In this document: positions 1 through 6,408 of the stretch, one piece after another
Layout of the letters: each line of letters begins with the position of its first letter
Numbering within the stretch: the first letter of the stretch is position 1
Source: Terrimonas pollutisoli
GTDB lineage: Bacteria > Bacteroidota > Bacteroidia > Chitinophagales > Chitinophagaceae
Length of the DNA: 62,416 nucleotides
Assembly (NCBI RefSeq): GCF_029360765.1
Contig: NZ_JARKNA010000025.1
Span: 1 to 62,416 of the forward strand
Reading direction: 5' to 3'
The notes under the pieces: generated by a model
What the model was told of the DNA's origin: nothing
Seen by the model: the letters and a program-made list of their open reading frames with translations, nothing else
Database searches by the model: none
Translations under genes and position numbers: made by a program

Positions 1-159
1 GCTTTATGGAAATCTATATTACGCTATAGAATAAATAACACATGGATGCTAAAGTTCAATATTGCAAGCACTTGTTCAAAGTATAATTTCATAACAATCT
101 AAAATTACAGTCGCGCAACAGCCACTTTAATGGCGGGGCTATGAAACGCTCTTCCACAA

Positions 160-173
160 TGGGCTTTAGCCCA
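160..173. repeat. Short hairpin inside the left IS end
   Basis: TGGGCT and AGCCCA form a 6-bp stem around TT, just inside the IS terminal repeat. It may be the end-proximal terminator of a transposase that lies left of the window. No coding sequence could be recognised in bases 1-159. Confidence 0.35.
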
Positions 174-176
174 ATA

Positions 177-196
177 TCGAAAATTTTAGTCGGATA
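177..196 (-). mobile_element. Right terminal inverted repeat of an IS4-type element
   Basis: Read on the minus strand from 196, this starts TATCCGACTAAAATTTTCGA. It matches the terminal repeat at 62192-62211 at 18 of 20 positions. The orientation is that of the distal end of an element whose transposase reads rightwards, so the body of this copy would lie left of position 1. No transposase sequence is visible in bases 1-176, so a full copy is inferred, not seen. Confidence 0.6.
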
Positions 197-230
197 ACCG
201 GATTCATAAAGAGATTCCGGTTGTTTTTAT
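196..230 (+). terminator. Hairpin with T-run next to the IS end
   Basis: AACCGGA (196-202) pairs with TCCGGTT (216-222) and is followed by GTTTTTA, the form of an intrinsic terminator reading rightwards. It lies 10 bp beyond the stop of the minus-strand SDR gene, so the hairpin may also stabilise the 3' end of that transcript, although the T-run favours the plus strand. Confidence 0.5.
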
Positions 231-239
231 CATGCACCA

Positions 240-989
240 TCAGGCGTTTTGTCCGCCATCTACCGTAATAGTTGATCCAGTAACAAAAGATGCGTCAGGG
301 CTTGCAAGGAAAGATACAGCAGCAGCGATTTCTTCAGCTTTGCCATAACGGCCCAGAGCTAAGCCTGCTTTTATTTTATCAGAAAACTCGGTTCCGTCCG
401 GGTTCATATCAGTATCAGTAGGGCCAGGTTGTACAGTATTAACCGTAATGCCTTTCTTACCAAGGTCCCAGGCCCAACCCCGTGTATAAGCTGCAACGGC
501 GGCTTTTGAGGCAGCATAATCTGCAAAACCAGCATTAGCAAGCCTATCAGCAAAAGTGGAACCTATAGAAATGATGCGTCCACCATCACCCAGGTATTTT
601 GTGGCTGCTCTTACTGTTGCAGCTACACCATTCAAGTTTACAGCGAACAGCCTGTCCACATGTGAAAGGTCGTCTCCTGCATTATCTACCACGCTGAAAG
701 CTGTGACCCCGGCACTATTGACAAGTATATCCAACCCGCCAAATTGTTTTACTGTTTCTTCAACTACAGCTTCCGCAGCCTTTGTGTCGCCACTGTCAGC
801 TTTTATGGCATAGGCTTCTCCACCTGCTTTTTTGATTTCATTTACCAGGTCAATGGCCTTATCCACTGCATTCAGATAAGTAAATGCTACTTTGTTTCCA
901 TCGGCTGCTAATCTTTTTACTATAGCAGCGCCAATGCCCCTGCTACCGCCTGTAACAAGAGCAACTTTATTTTTTGATTTCTTTTCCAT
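240..989 (-). CDS. SDR family NAD(P)-dependent oxidoreductase
   Basis: A 249-residue classical short-chain dehydrogenase/reductase, the usual family length. The Rossmann glycine motif TGGSRGIG is at residues 13-20, NSAG at 91-94, catalytic Ser at about 144, and YxxxK with Tyr158 and Lys162. The C-terminal FVTGSTITVDGGQ block is typical. It is a cytosolic NAD(P)H-dependent reductase or dehydrogenase; the substrate cannot be told from sequence. It lies downstream of, and in the same direction as, a Crp/Fnr regulator, with a perfect Fnr-like palindrome (1074-1087) about 85 bp upstream of its start, so redox-linked control is likely. Confidence 0.93.
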   Translation of the reverse strand: MEKKSKNKVALVTGGSRGIGAAIVKRLAADGNKVAFTYLNAVDKAIDLVNEIKKAGGEAYAIKADSGDTKAAEAVVEETVKQFGGLDILVNSAGVTAFSVVDNAGDDLSHVDRLFAVNLNGVAATVRAATKYLGDGGRIISIGSTFADRLANAGFADYAASKAAVAAYTRGWAWDLGKKGITVNTVQPGPTDTDMNPDGTEFSDKIKAGLALGRYGKAEEIAAAVSFLASPDASFVTGSTITVDGGQNA

Positions 990-1071
990 GATTATTTGTT
1001 TTATGTTTTTTTAATAAAACAAAATTGCGTGTTTGAGGAGGCCGTTTCCAACGTCATTTGAGGCTATTTAG

Positions 1072-1089
1072 TCTTGATATTTATCAAGA
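1072..1089. promoter_or_regulatory. Fnr-like operator upstream of the SDR gene
   Basis: TCTTGATA-TT-TATCAAGA is a perfect palindrome with 8-bp arms. Its core TTGAT-N4-ATCAA equals the classical Fnr box. It lies between the Crp/Fnr-family gene and the SDR gene. A related palindrome precedes the other neighbouring oxidoreductase (2528-2541), and both are preceded by TTAGTCTTGA. Binding by the adjacent regulator is inferred. Confidence 0.65.
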
Positions 1090-1153
1090 GGCTTGATTGT
1101 AAAACAAAATGTTAGTCCAGCAAATCCCGGGAGAGTGTAAGAGAAATTAACGA

Positions 1154-1735
1154 CTACTTTTTATTGGCGAATTGAGTGCGTATCCGCGATAACGTTTCGG
1201 CGGAGATTCCGAGATAGGAAGCGATCATATGTAAAGGAACCCGGCTGGTAATGTTCGGATATCGTTTGATGAAGTCCAGATATTTTTCCTCACTTGTAAA
1301 AGTGATATTTCCGTGTATCCTTTCCTGGCTGGCGATATAAGTGCGGTTTAGCAATTCACTTACCAGGTCATTAAAAGCGGGTATTTCTTTGCATAAATTA
1401 TCAAAATTCTCTTTAGTGATCATGATGACCACCGATTCCTCGAGTGCGTCAATGTAACAACGGGAAGGTTTGCCCGTCAGCAAACTTTCCCGATCTCCGG
1501 CCCACCAGTTTTCGATACAAAACTTGAGGATATGCTCCACTCCTTTCTCATCCAGCCGGTAAATGCGAAGACAACCTTTGCATACAAAAGCATAATGTCT
1601 CCAAACGTCACCTTCTTGTAAAAGGTATTGTTTCCGTCGGAGTTTTTTTATAATACTGACTGAAGATATTCTATCCAATTCGGGTTCCGACAGCGTTATT
1701 TTATCAGTAAGATATTTTCGGAAAACGTCAAACAT
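1154..1735 (-). CDS. Crp/Fnr family transcriptional regulator
   Basis: 193 residues. The N-terminal half is a cyclic-nucleotide-binding-like beta barrel (about residues 15-125, with LLQEGD and GCLRIY blocks). The C-terminal end carries the DNA-recognition helix region MIASYLGISAETLSRIR (about 172-188). The spaced N-terminal cysteines that bind the Fnr 4Fe-4S cluster are not evident, so it is probably a non-Fe-S Bacteroidetes Crp-like regulator with an unknown ligand. It is flanked by an SDR gene and an F420-reductase-like gene on the same strand, each with an Fnr-like palindrome upstream, which makes it their likely regulator. Confidence 0.9.
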   Translation of the reverse strand: MFDVFRKYLTDKITLSEPELDRISSVSIIKKLRRKQYLLQEGDVWRHYAFVCKGCLRIYRLDEKGVEHILKFCIENWWAGDRESLLTGKPSRCYIDALEESVVIMITKENFDNLCKEIPAFNDLVSELLNRTYIASQERIHGNITFTSEEKYLDFIKRYPNITSRVPLHMIASYLGISAETLSRIRTQFANKK

Positions 1736-1799
1736 ACTTATTCATCAGCTTGAACTAAACCAGTTTAAAAGACATACTCACTTCAAACTTATGAATAGT

Positions 1800-1827
1800 T
1801 TTTAAAACGGTTTAGACCGTTTTAAAA
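1800..1827. repeat. Perfect 12-bp-arm palindrome upstream of the Crp/Fnr gene
   Basis: TTTTAAAACGGT and ACCGTTTTAAAA form a perfect 28-bp inverted repeat around TTAG. It lies between the stop of the reductase gene (1844) and the start of the regulator (1735). It could be a bidirectional terminator or an autoregulatory operator. A related half-site (CCAGTTTAAAAGAC) occurs at about 1760-1773. Confidence 0.6.
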
Positions 1828-1843
1828 GAACCTGGTTTATAGG

Positions 1844-2437
1844 TTATCCGATTTTTAGCAGGTTTAATGTAGGAAGTGGCCCTCCCGGAAATTGCTGCAA
1901 TTTACCCCCCTCATCCAACCGGCCCAGGTCAACCCCAGCAAAACCTAACCTATCAATGATACCCGCCACTACTTCCTTGGCAGATTCATCATTACCGGAA
2001 TAAAAAATCACCCGGCTTCCCCCATGCTCTTTGGGGTTTGAATTCAGAACTGTTGGTGTAAGCGTATTAAAAGCTTTCACAAGAGTTGCACCTTTGGCCC
2101 ATGAAGCAACCACCTCGCTGGATGTCTTTCCATTTAAATCAGCGAGCTTAAATCCTGGTAAAATGGGATTGGTAGGGTCAATAATAATTTGACCGTTCCA
2201 CTTGTTACCCGTGATCACTTGTTTAAGATGCTGCCATTGCAAAGAAACAAAGACAACGTCTGCCGCTGCAGCCTCGGTGACTGTGCCAGCTTTTACATGA
2301 CCACCTAATTGGTTCACAACTCCAGCCAATGATTCAGGGCCACGGCTATTGCTCAATATAACTTCATAGCCAGCTTTAACTACCTGTTTTGCAAAAGCCA
2401 TTCCTATAGAACCGGCTCCAATGATACCTATTTTCAT
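1844..2437 (-). CDS. NADPH-dependent F420 reductase-like (NAD(P)-binding) protein
   Basis: A 197-residue single-domain Rossmann protein of the F420_oxidored type. The dinucleotide-binding motif GIIGAGSIG is at residues 4-12, followed by the SNSRGPESL segment that in this family contacts the NADP phosphate. The domain VVASWAKGATLVKAFNT is characteristic of this group. Bacteroidota generally lack coenzyme F420, so the real substrate is unknown; such proteins are usually annotated as NAD(P)-binding oxidoreductases. Its start is about 90 bp from an Fnr-like palindrome (2528-2541), and the Crp/Fnr gene follows immediately downstream. Confidence 0.85.
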   Translation of the reverse strand: MKIGIIGAGSIGMAFAKQVVKAGYEVILSNSRGPESLAGVVNQLGGHVKAGTVTEAAAADVVFVSLQWQHLKQVITGNKWNGQIIIDPTNPILPGFKLADLNGKTSSEVVASWAKGATLVKAFNTLTPTVLNSNPKEHGGSRVIFYSGNDESAKEVVAGIIDRLGFAGVDLGRLDEGGKLQQFPGGPLPTLNLLKIG

Positions 2438-2527
2438 TTCTTTTAAAATTTTAAGTTAAATATTTATTTATACCAAAGATGGCTCGTAAAGCAGCCATGC
2501 TCCAATGACATTTAAAGGGAATTAGTC

Positions 2528-2541
2528 TTGACAAATGTCAA
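2528..2541. promoter_or_regulatory. Fnr-like operator upstream of the F420-reductase-like gene
   Basis: TTGACA-AA-TGTCAA is a perfect 14-bp palindrome in the same geometry as the site at 1074-1087, again preceded by TTAGTCTTGA. It lies 91 bp upstream of the gene start. It is the probable binding site of the neighbouring Crp/Fnr protein. Confidence 0.55.
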
Positions 2542-2559
2542 CGCTGCATTTGTTGAGAA

Positions 2560-2721
2560 AGCTTAACAAAATCAGCCAACTCCTAATGCTGTGCTAACTT
2601 ATTTTACCGGGCGAAAAGGATTCGATGGTATTGTAGGGATAGTGATTACCAAATACCCATCGTCTTGAAAGTCCACCGTTAGTTGTCACCATTTGATTTC
2701 GAAACGTATTATCACCTGTCT
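2560..2721 (-). other. Intergenic stretch with an unassigned open frame remnant
   Basis: Beyond the operator there is no complete gene. On the minus strand an uninterrupted frame of about 45 codons runs from about 2735 to 2603 and includes the segment MVTTNGGLSRRWVFGN. It has no start and no match I can name. It may be another decayed fragment next to the CzcA remnant. Confidence 0.25.
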
Positions 2722-2991
2722 TTAGCCAAATTGTCGCAACTTACGATCCCTGATAACAGGATCTGTTGGTAATCTCAAGGTATATTTATTGGAAGTATTG
2801 ACACGAACATAGGATGTTTTTTCATAAACCGTCATACCCGCTGCGATCAGCAATACGATCAGACGGTTCCGTAAACTGAATTCAATAAACTTATTGATCA
2901 CTTGATTTTTATTTTCGTTATATCGCATCAGCTGAATGCTTGCGTGAGCAATTGGAATAGCATATAAGCGCTGACTTGAAATGAAAATCAC
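2722..2991 (-). pseudogene. Truncated N-terminus of a CzcA/CusA-type RND heavy-metal pump
   Basis: Within this 89-codon frame the segment INKFIEFSLRNRLIVLLIAA reproduces the first cytoplasmic/transmembrane stretch of CzcA/CusA-family efflux pumps, which normally exceed 1000 residues. Similarity stops after about 25 residues and the rest is unrelated. It is read as a remnant left by deletion of a metal-efflux operon. The heavy-metal-binding protein at 3252-3683 supports this, because such proteins often accompany Cus/Czc systems. Confidence 0.5.
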
Positions 2992-3251
2992 CTTTCACTT
3001 TTAAGTTATAGCGACAGGAGGTCTGAGAGGCTGTAAGAAAAAAATAAAATACGCAAATTGCACTTGCGAATGTATATTTCTATGCAACTACTTCGCAGAG
3101 GGGGACATATCAGAAGAGGAGAAAAAAGCTATCGTAGTTCCCAATGAGCCGGAGATATAATGCTATAAAAGGGGCCTTTTGGTCAACAGTCAGTTTGATA
3201 TGACGTTTCACCTTTACAAAATTGGATCGGAAAATGAACTTTACTTTATAC

Positions 3252-3683
3252 CTATTCGTTGGTTTTCTTTTCAACCAGTGCTTTACCGCATTTAGGGCAA
3301 TTACCCTCTTTGTCTAACGCTACTTCCGGATGCATTGGGCATGTATATAACTTTACAACTTCAGCTTTCATTTGTTCTTTTGGAGCCAGGTTTAGCTTCT
3401 TTCCACATTTGGGGCATTTTCCCGGATCGTGTTTTGTTACCTCAAGATGAACAGGGCACCTGTAAGTTTTCATTTCCTTAGCTTTCAGTTCTTCCTTGGC
3501 TGAAAGGGTAAATTCCATTCCACACTTCGGGCATTTTCCTGGCTCGTGACCGGTAGCTTCCGGATGGTTAGGACAGGAATAGAATGTCGCATGCTTTGTC
3601 GTATCCACTTTTCCGGCCTTTTGTCCAAAAATACAAGTGGATGTAAAGACCAGAGCGATCGGGAGAAGAACTAACTTTTTCAT
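3252..3683 (-). CDS. Exported heavy-metal-binding protein with three CPxHPE...CPKCG repeats
   Basis: 143 residues. A signal peptide of about 20 residues (MKKLVLLPIALVFTSTCIFG) is followed by three tandem units at about residues 34-60, 73-99 and 112-138. Each has the pattern Y-x-C-P-x-H-x-E ... G-x-C-P-K-C-G. This is the heavy-metal-binding (HMBD/YHS-like) module found fused to, or beside, CusB/CzcB adaptors and copper ATPases. It probably binds copper or related ions in the periplasm through its Cys/His pairs. The adjacent CzcA fragment suggests a former metal-efflux locus. Two Crp/Fnr-like palindromes precede it. Confidence 0.85.
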   Translation of the reverse strand: MKKLVLLPIALVFTSTCIFGQKAGKVDTTKHATFYSCPNHPEATGHEPGKCPKCGMEFTLSAKEELKAKEMKTYRCPVHLEVTKHDPGKCPKCGKKLNLAPKEQMKAEVVKLYTCPMHPEVALDKEGNCPKCGKALVEKKTNE

Positions 3684-3743
3684 GAGTTAAGTTTTTAAAA
3701 TTGAGTAATACTCGAAATTAGACGCATTACGGGCACTATAAAA

Positions 3744-3777
3744 TGACGTGAGTCAAACAATACTGTGATAGGAGTCA
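3744..3777. promoter_or_regulatory. Two tandem TGAY-N4-GTCA palindromes
   Basis: TGACGTGAGTCA (3744-3755) and TGATAGGAGTCA (3766-3777) are half-palindromic Crp/Fnr-like sites with centres 22 bp apart, two helical turns. They lie 61-94 bp upstream of the metal-binding protein gene. Similar sites occur at 4290-4301, 11010-11021 and 14835-14846. Confidence 0.4.
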
Positions 3778-3778
3778 G

Positions 3779-3949
3779 CTAATGATCATCCTGAATTAGC
3801 TTTACTACGGACTCCTCATCAATTTTCTTCTCGTTTACTTCTGCTTCGTGAAATAAAGTGGCGGCCTTATCATTTCCCAATGCTTTTGTAAAAGCAGCAG
3901 CGGTTCCATAAATACTGATTTTATAATGGTTGATGGCTTGAATGCAGCC
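3779..3949 (-). pseudogene. C-terminal fragment of a DUF892 (YciE/YciF-like) ferritin-like protein
   Basis: The minus strand is open for 56 codons ending at a TAG (3781-3779). The translation contains INHYKISIYGTAAAFTKAL and ends EESVVKLIQDDH. This matches the last helices of DUF892/YciE-family ferritin-like stress proteins (QAVEHYEIAAYGT pattern, with the E...H...E iron-site spacing). The N-terminal two thirds are missing. The break is at about 3950, where a universal stress protein fragment starts on the other strand. Confidence 0.6.
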
Positions 3950-3950
3950 A

Positions 3951-4224
3951 TCCGTAAAAAACGGGAATCAAACCCGTGTCGTGCCGGATAAAAAATTGAT
4001 GAAGGAGTTTATGAAGCGCCACTTTCCTCATGCCACCTATTCTGTTTTCAAAGGCTTGCCCGAAATAGCAATCGTAAATTATTTGAAAAAGCAAAAAGAA
4101 AATTCCCTGGTGATCCTGGGTGCTTACCGTCGAAGCACCGTCTCCCGTTTGGTTCAGGGCAAGCATGGCTGATGTGTTGATGAGAGACCTGAAACTCCCG
4201 CTATTTATTGCGCATAACAGATAA
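3951..4224 (+). pseudogene. C-terminal fragment of a universal stress protein with a frameshift
   Basis: The plus strand encodes RVVPDKKLMKEF ... FKGLPEIAIVNYLKKQ ... LVILGAYRRS, the second half of a Bacteroidetes UspA protein, with no start of its own. An extra T in the run at 4148-4150 shifts the frame. Removing it gives RWFRASMADVLM and continues to LPLFIAHNR and the TAA at 4222-4224. The N-terminal part is missing at the same junction that truncated the divergent DUF892 gene. Confidence 0.7.
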
Positions 4225-4289
4225 GCGGGTTAACGCCCTTCCGGCCAACTTTTTGCTGCTACATGAATGAGAACAATCAAAGGCTTATG

Positions 4290-4301
4290 TGATCATAGTC
4301 A
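4290..4301. promoter_or_regulatory. Crp/Fnr-like site upstream of the baeRF3 gene
   Basis: TGATCATAGTCA fits TGAY-N4-RTCA, and with its flanks it reads TGTGA-N6-TCATT, close to the Crp consensus TGTGA-N6-TCACA. It is centred about 55 bp upstream of the first gene of the stress cluster. The function is inferred. Confidence 0.4.
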
Positions 4302-4350
4302 TTTTTTGGAGTAGTAAGCAGACCTAGCTTCGGTATCTAAAACATATGTT

Positions 4351-5448
4351 ATGAATACCGGTCTGACATCCGAATTAAGTGAAGTATTGGAGGCGAAGTA
4401 TTACCGTCCTGCTATTTCTATCGTAATGCCATTTGAGCCAAAGATGAATCAGAAGACAGCCCTGTCGCATTCATTGAAAATTGCCGTTGACAAGGTGGAA
4501 CGGGAATTAAGGGAAGCTTATTCCACCGAAATCATCGAACTCGTGATAGGCAAGCTCAGGTCGGTAATCAGCAACTTAAATTATAATACTCATAAAAAAA
4601 GTATTGCCATTTATGTGTCACCGGTATTTGAAAAGGTTTTGTACCTGGATATTGCGGTAGAAGAAAAGATCATGGTAGATGAGTCATTTGAGATCCGTGA
4701 CCTCGTTTACAACAAAAAGCAATCCCATCAATACCTGGTGTTGGTATTAAACGGTAAGAAAAGCCGCATGTTCCTGGGCAATTCAAAAACCTTTGTAAAA
4801 ATAATTGCCGACACTTCCGGTTCGGTATATACGCATGTCAATGATGCACCTGAAAAAGTGTCCAATTTTTCGGATAATGCAAGCAGGCGGGAGATCATTA
4901 TGGAAAAGTTCCTGCACCATATTGATAATTCGCTCGGCATTATTCTTCAGGCTTATCATTTGCCTCTTTTTGTACTGGGTCCTGAAAGAATCGTTGGCCA
5001 TTTTAAAAAACTGACTAAACATGGAAGCGCTGTTATCGAATATATCTATGGTGGTTATGATGAAGCGAATGCCGAAGAACTGGCAGCCATCCTGCAACCC
5101 TACACAGTAAAATGGAAAGAAGTAAAACAAAAAGAATTATTGAATCAACTGGAAGATGCAGCCCGTAAAAAACAACTGGCATGTGGCATACGCAATGTAT
5201 GGCGGGAAGCGATGAATCACAAGGGTCGTCTCCTGGTTGTCGAAAAAGATCATATGTACGCCGCACAGCATGGAGGAAGCAAGAATGTTATTTACATGCC
5301 ATCAAAATCTTATTCTAAGTTTTCACATATTAAAGATGCGGTAGATGATGTAATTGAAAAAGTGCTGGAGCAAGGCGGCGACGTTGAATTCGTTGACAAA
5401 GATGTATTGAAAGATTATCACCACATTGCCTTAGTTCAATATTATTAA
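4351..5448 (+). CDS. Bacterial eRF1-like (baeRF3-type) protein
   Basis: 365 residues, cytosolic, no signal peptide. The layout matches the bacterial archaeo-eukaryotic release-factor-like superfamily. There is an N-terminal domain (to about residue 120), a central RNase-H-like eRF1 domain-2 region beginning YLVLVLNGKKSRMFLGN, and an L7Ae-like C-terminal part (about residues 215-350, with LPLFVLGPERIVGHF and GRLLVVEKD). These proteins are predicted to act on stalled or hibernating ribosomes, but no activity is established for this family. It is the first gene of the stress cluster, 26 bp ahead of a universal stress protein and probably co-transcribed with it. Confidence 0.72.
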   Translation: MNTGLTSELSEVLEAKYYRPAISIVMPFEPKMNQKTALSHSLKIAVDKVERELREAYSTEIIELVIGKLRSVISNLNYNTHKKSIAIYVSPVFEKVLYLDIAVEEKIMVDESFEIRDLVYNKKQSHQYLVLVLNGKKSRMFLGNSKTFVKIIADTSGSVYTHVNDAPEKVSNFSDNASRREIIMEKFLHHIDNSLGIILQAYHLPLFVLGPERIVGHFKKLTKHGSAVIEYIYGGYDEANAEELAAILQPYTVKWKEVKQKELLNQLEDAARKKQLACGIRNVWREAMNHKGRLLVVEKDHMYAAQHGGSKNVIYMPSKSYSKFSHIKDAVDDVIEKVLEQGGDVEFVDKDVLKDYHHIALVQYY

Positions 5449-5474
5449 TTATTAACCCATATAAAATAATTTTT

Positions 5475-6311
5475 ATGAAAACAATCATTGCCCCAACCGA
5501 TTTTTCGGCCAACTCGTTGAATGCGGTTGACTATGCCGCTGACATGGCCAATATGCTGGGCGCCCACTTAACCCTATTTCATGTATATGCCATTCCTACA
5601 CCGGCTACCGAGGTACCAATACCCACCTATGATGTGGAAGCCCTGGCTATAGCAGCTGACGCAGAAATACAAAAGCTAAAAGAAACATTGCTAAACCGGT
5701 TGAATGACCGGGTGATCATTCACACCGAAACAAGGCCGGGCTATGTGATAAACGAATTGACAGAATACGCAGACTCCGTAAAACCATTTGCAGTGGTAAT
5801 GGGTGCTGAAAGTGCCGGCGCCTTTGAACGATTCTTATTTGGTGGCAAGACCGTAACAGCAGTAAAAGATTTAGCCTGGCCATTGATCATTGTGCCGCCA
5901 ACTGCGAAGTTTACCAATATTCGCAAAGCAGGACTGGCTTGTGATTTCAGGGTAGTAGTAGACTCAGTAAGAGTGCAGGAAATAAAAGAACTGGTGAAAG
6001 AATTCAACGCTGAATTGCATATACTACACGTAAGCGACAAGACACAGGGTACATTTAGTGCGGTAACAGTAGAAGAATCAGGACTATTACAGGAAATGCT
6101 GGGCGACCTGCATCCGCAATATCATTTTCTGAATGCACCAGAGGTTGAAAAAAGCGTAACTGATTTTGCAGAAGAAAACAAGCTTGACCTGCTAATACTA
6201 ATCCCCAAAAGGCATAGCCTCGTTAGTAAAATATTCCAGCACAGCCATTCCAAACAGTTGGTGCTGCATACACATGTACCGGTAATGTCACTCCATGAAA
6301 CGCCTATGTAA
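5475..6311 (+). CDS. Universal stress protein, two tandem UspA domains
   Basis: 278 residues, twice the length of a single UspA domain. The first domain starts MKTIIAPTDFSANSLNAVDY (beta1 plus the ATP-site DFS) and ends near VVMGAESAGAFERFLFGG, a G-x-n-G nucleotide-binding type loop. The second domain (about 150-278) is more divergent and ends with LVLHTHVPVMSLHE. Tandem UspA proteins are cytosolic stress and persistence factors, often ATP-binding. It follows the baeRF3-like gene by 26 bp and precedes PEP synthase. Confidence 0.92.
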   Translation: MKTIIAPTDFSANSLNAVDYAADMANMLGAHLTLFHVYAIPTPATEVPIPTYDVEALAIAADAEIQKLKETLLNRLNDRVIIHTETRPGYVINELTEYADSVKPFAVVMGAESAGAFERFLFGGKTVTAVKDLAWPLIIVPPTAKFTNIRKAGLACDFRVVVDSVRVQEIKELVKEFNAELHILHVSDKTQGTFSAVTVEESGLLQEMLGDLHPQYHFLNAPEVEKSVTDFAEENKLDLLILIPKRHSLVSKIFQHSHSKQLVLHTHVPVMSLHETPM

Positions 6312-6408
6312 AATAGTTGACAGACAGGGGATGTTGATAGGGCGTTCCATCTGACCAAATTAAAACAATAAAAAATAAACAGATGAATAACGATTATTGC
6401 CTGGCAAA

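Noticed and set aside
6397..6408. TTG start for PEP synthase
   Set aside because: It would add four residues without conservation; ATG 6409 opens the usual N-terminus.
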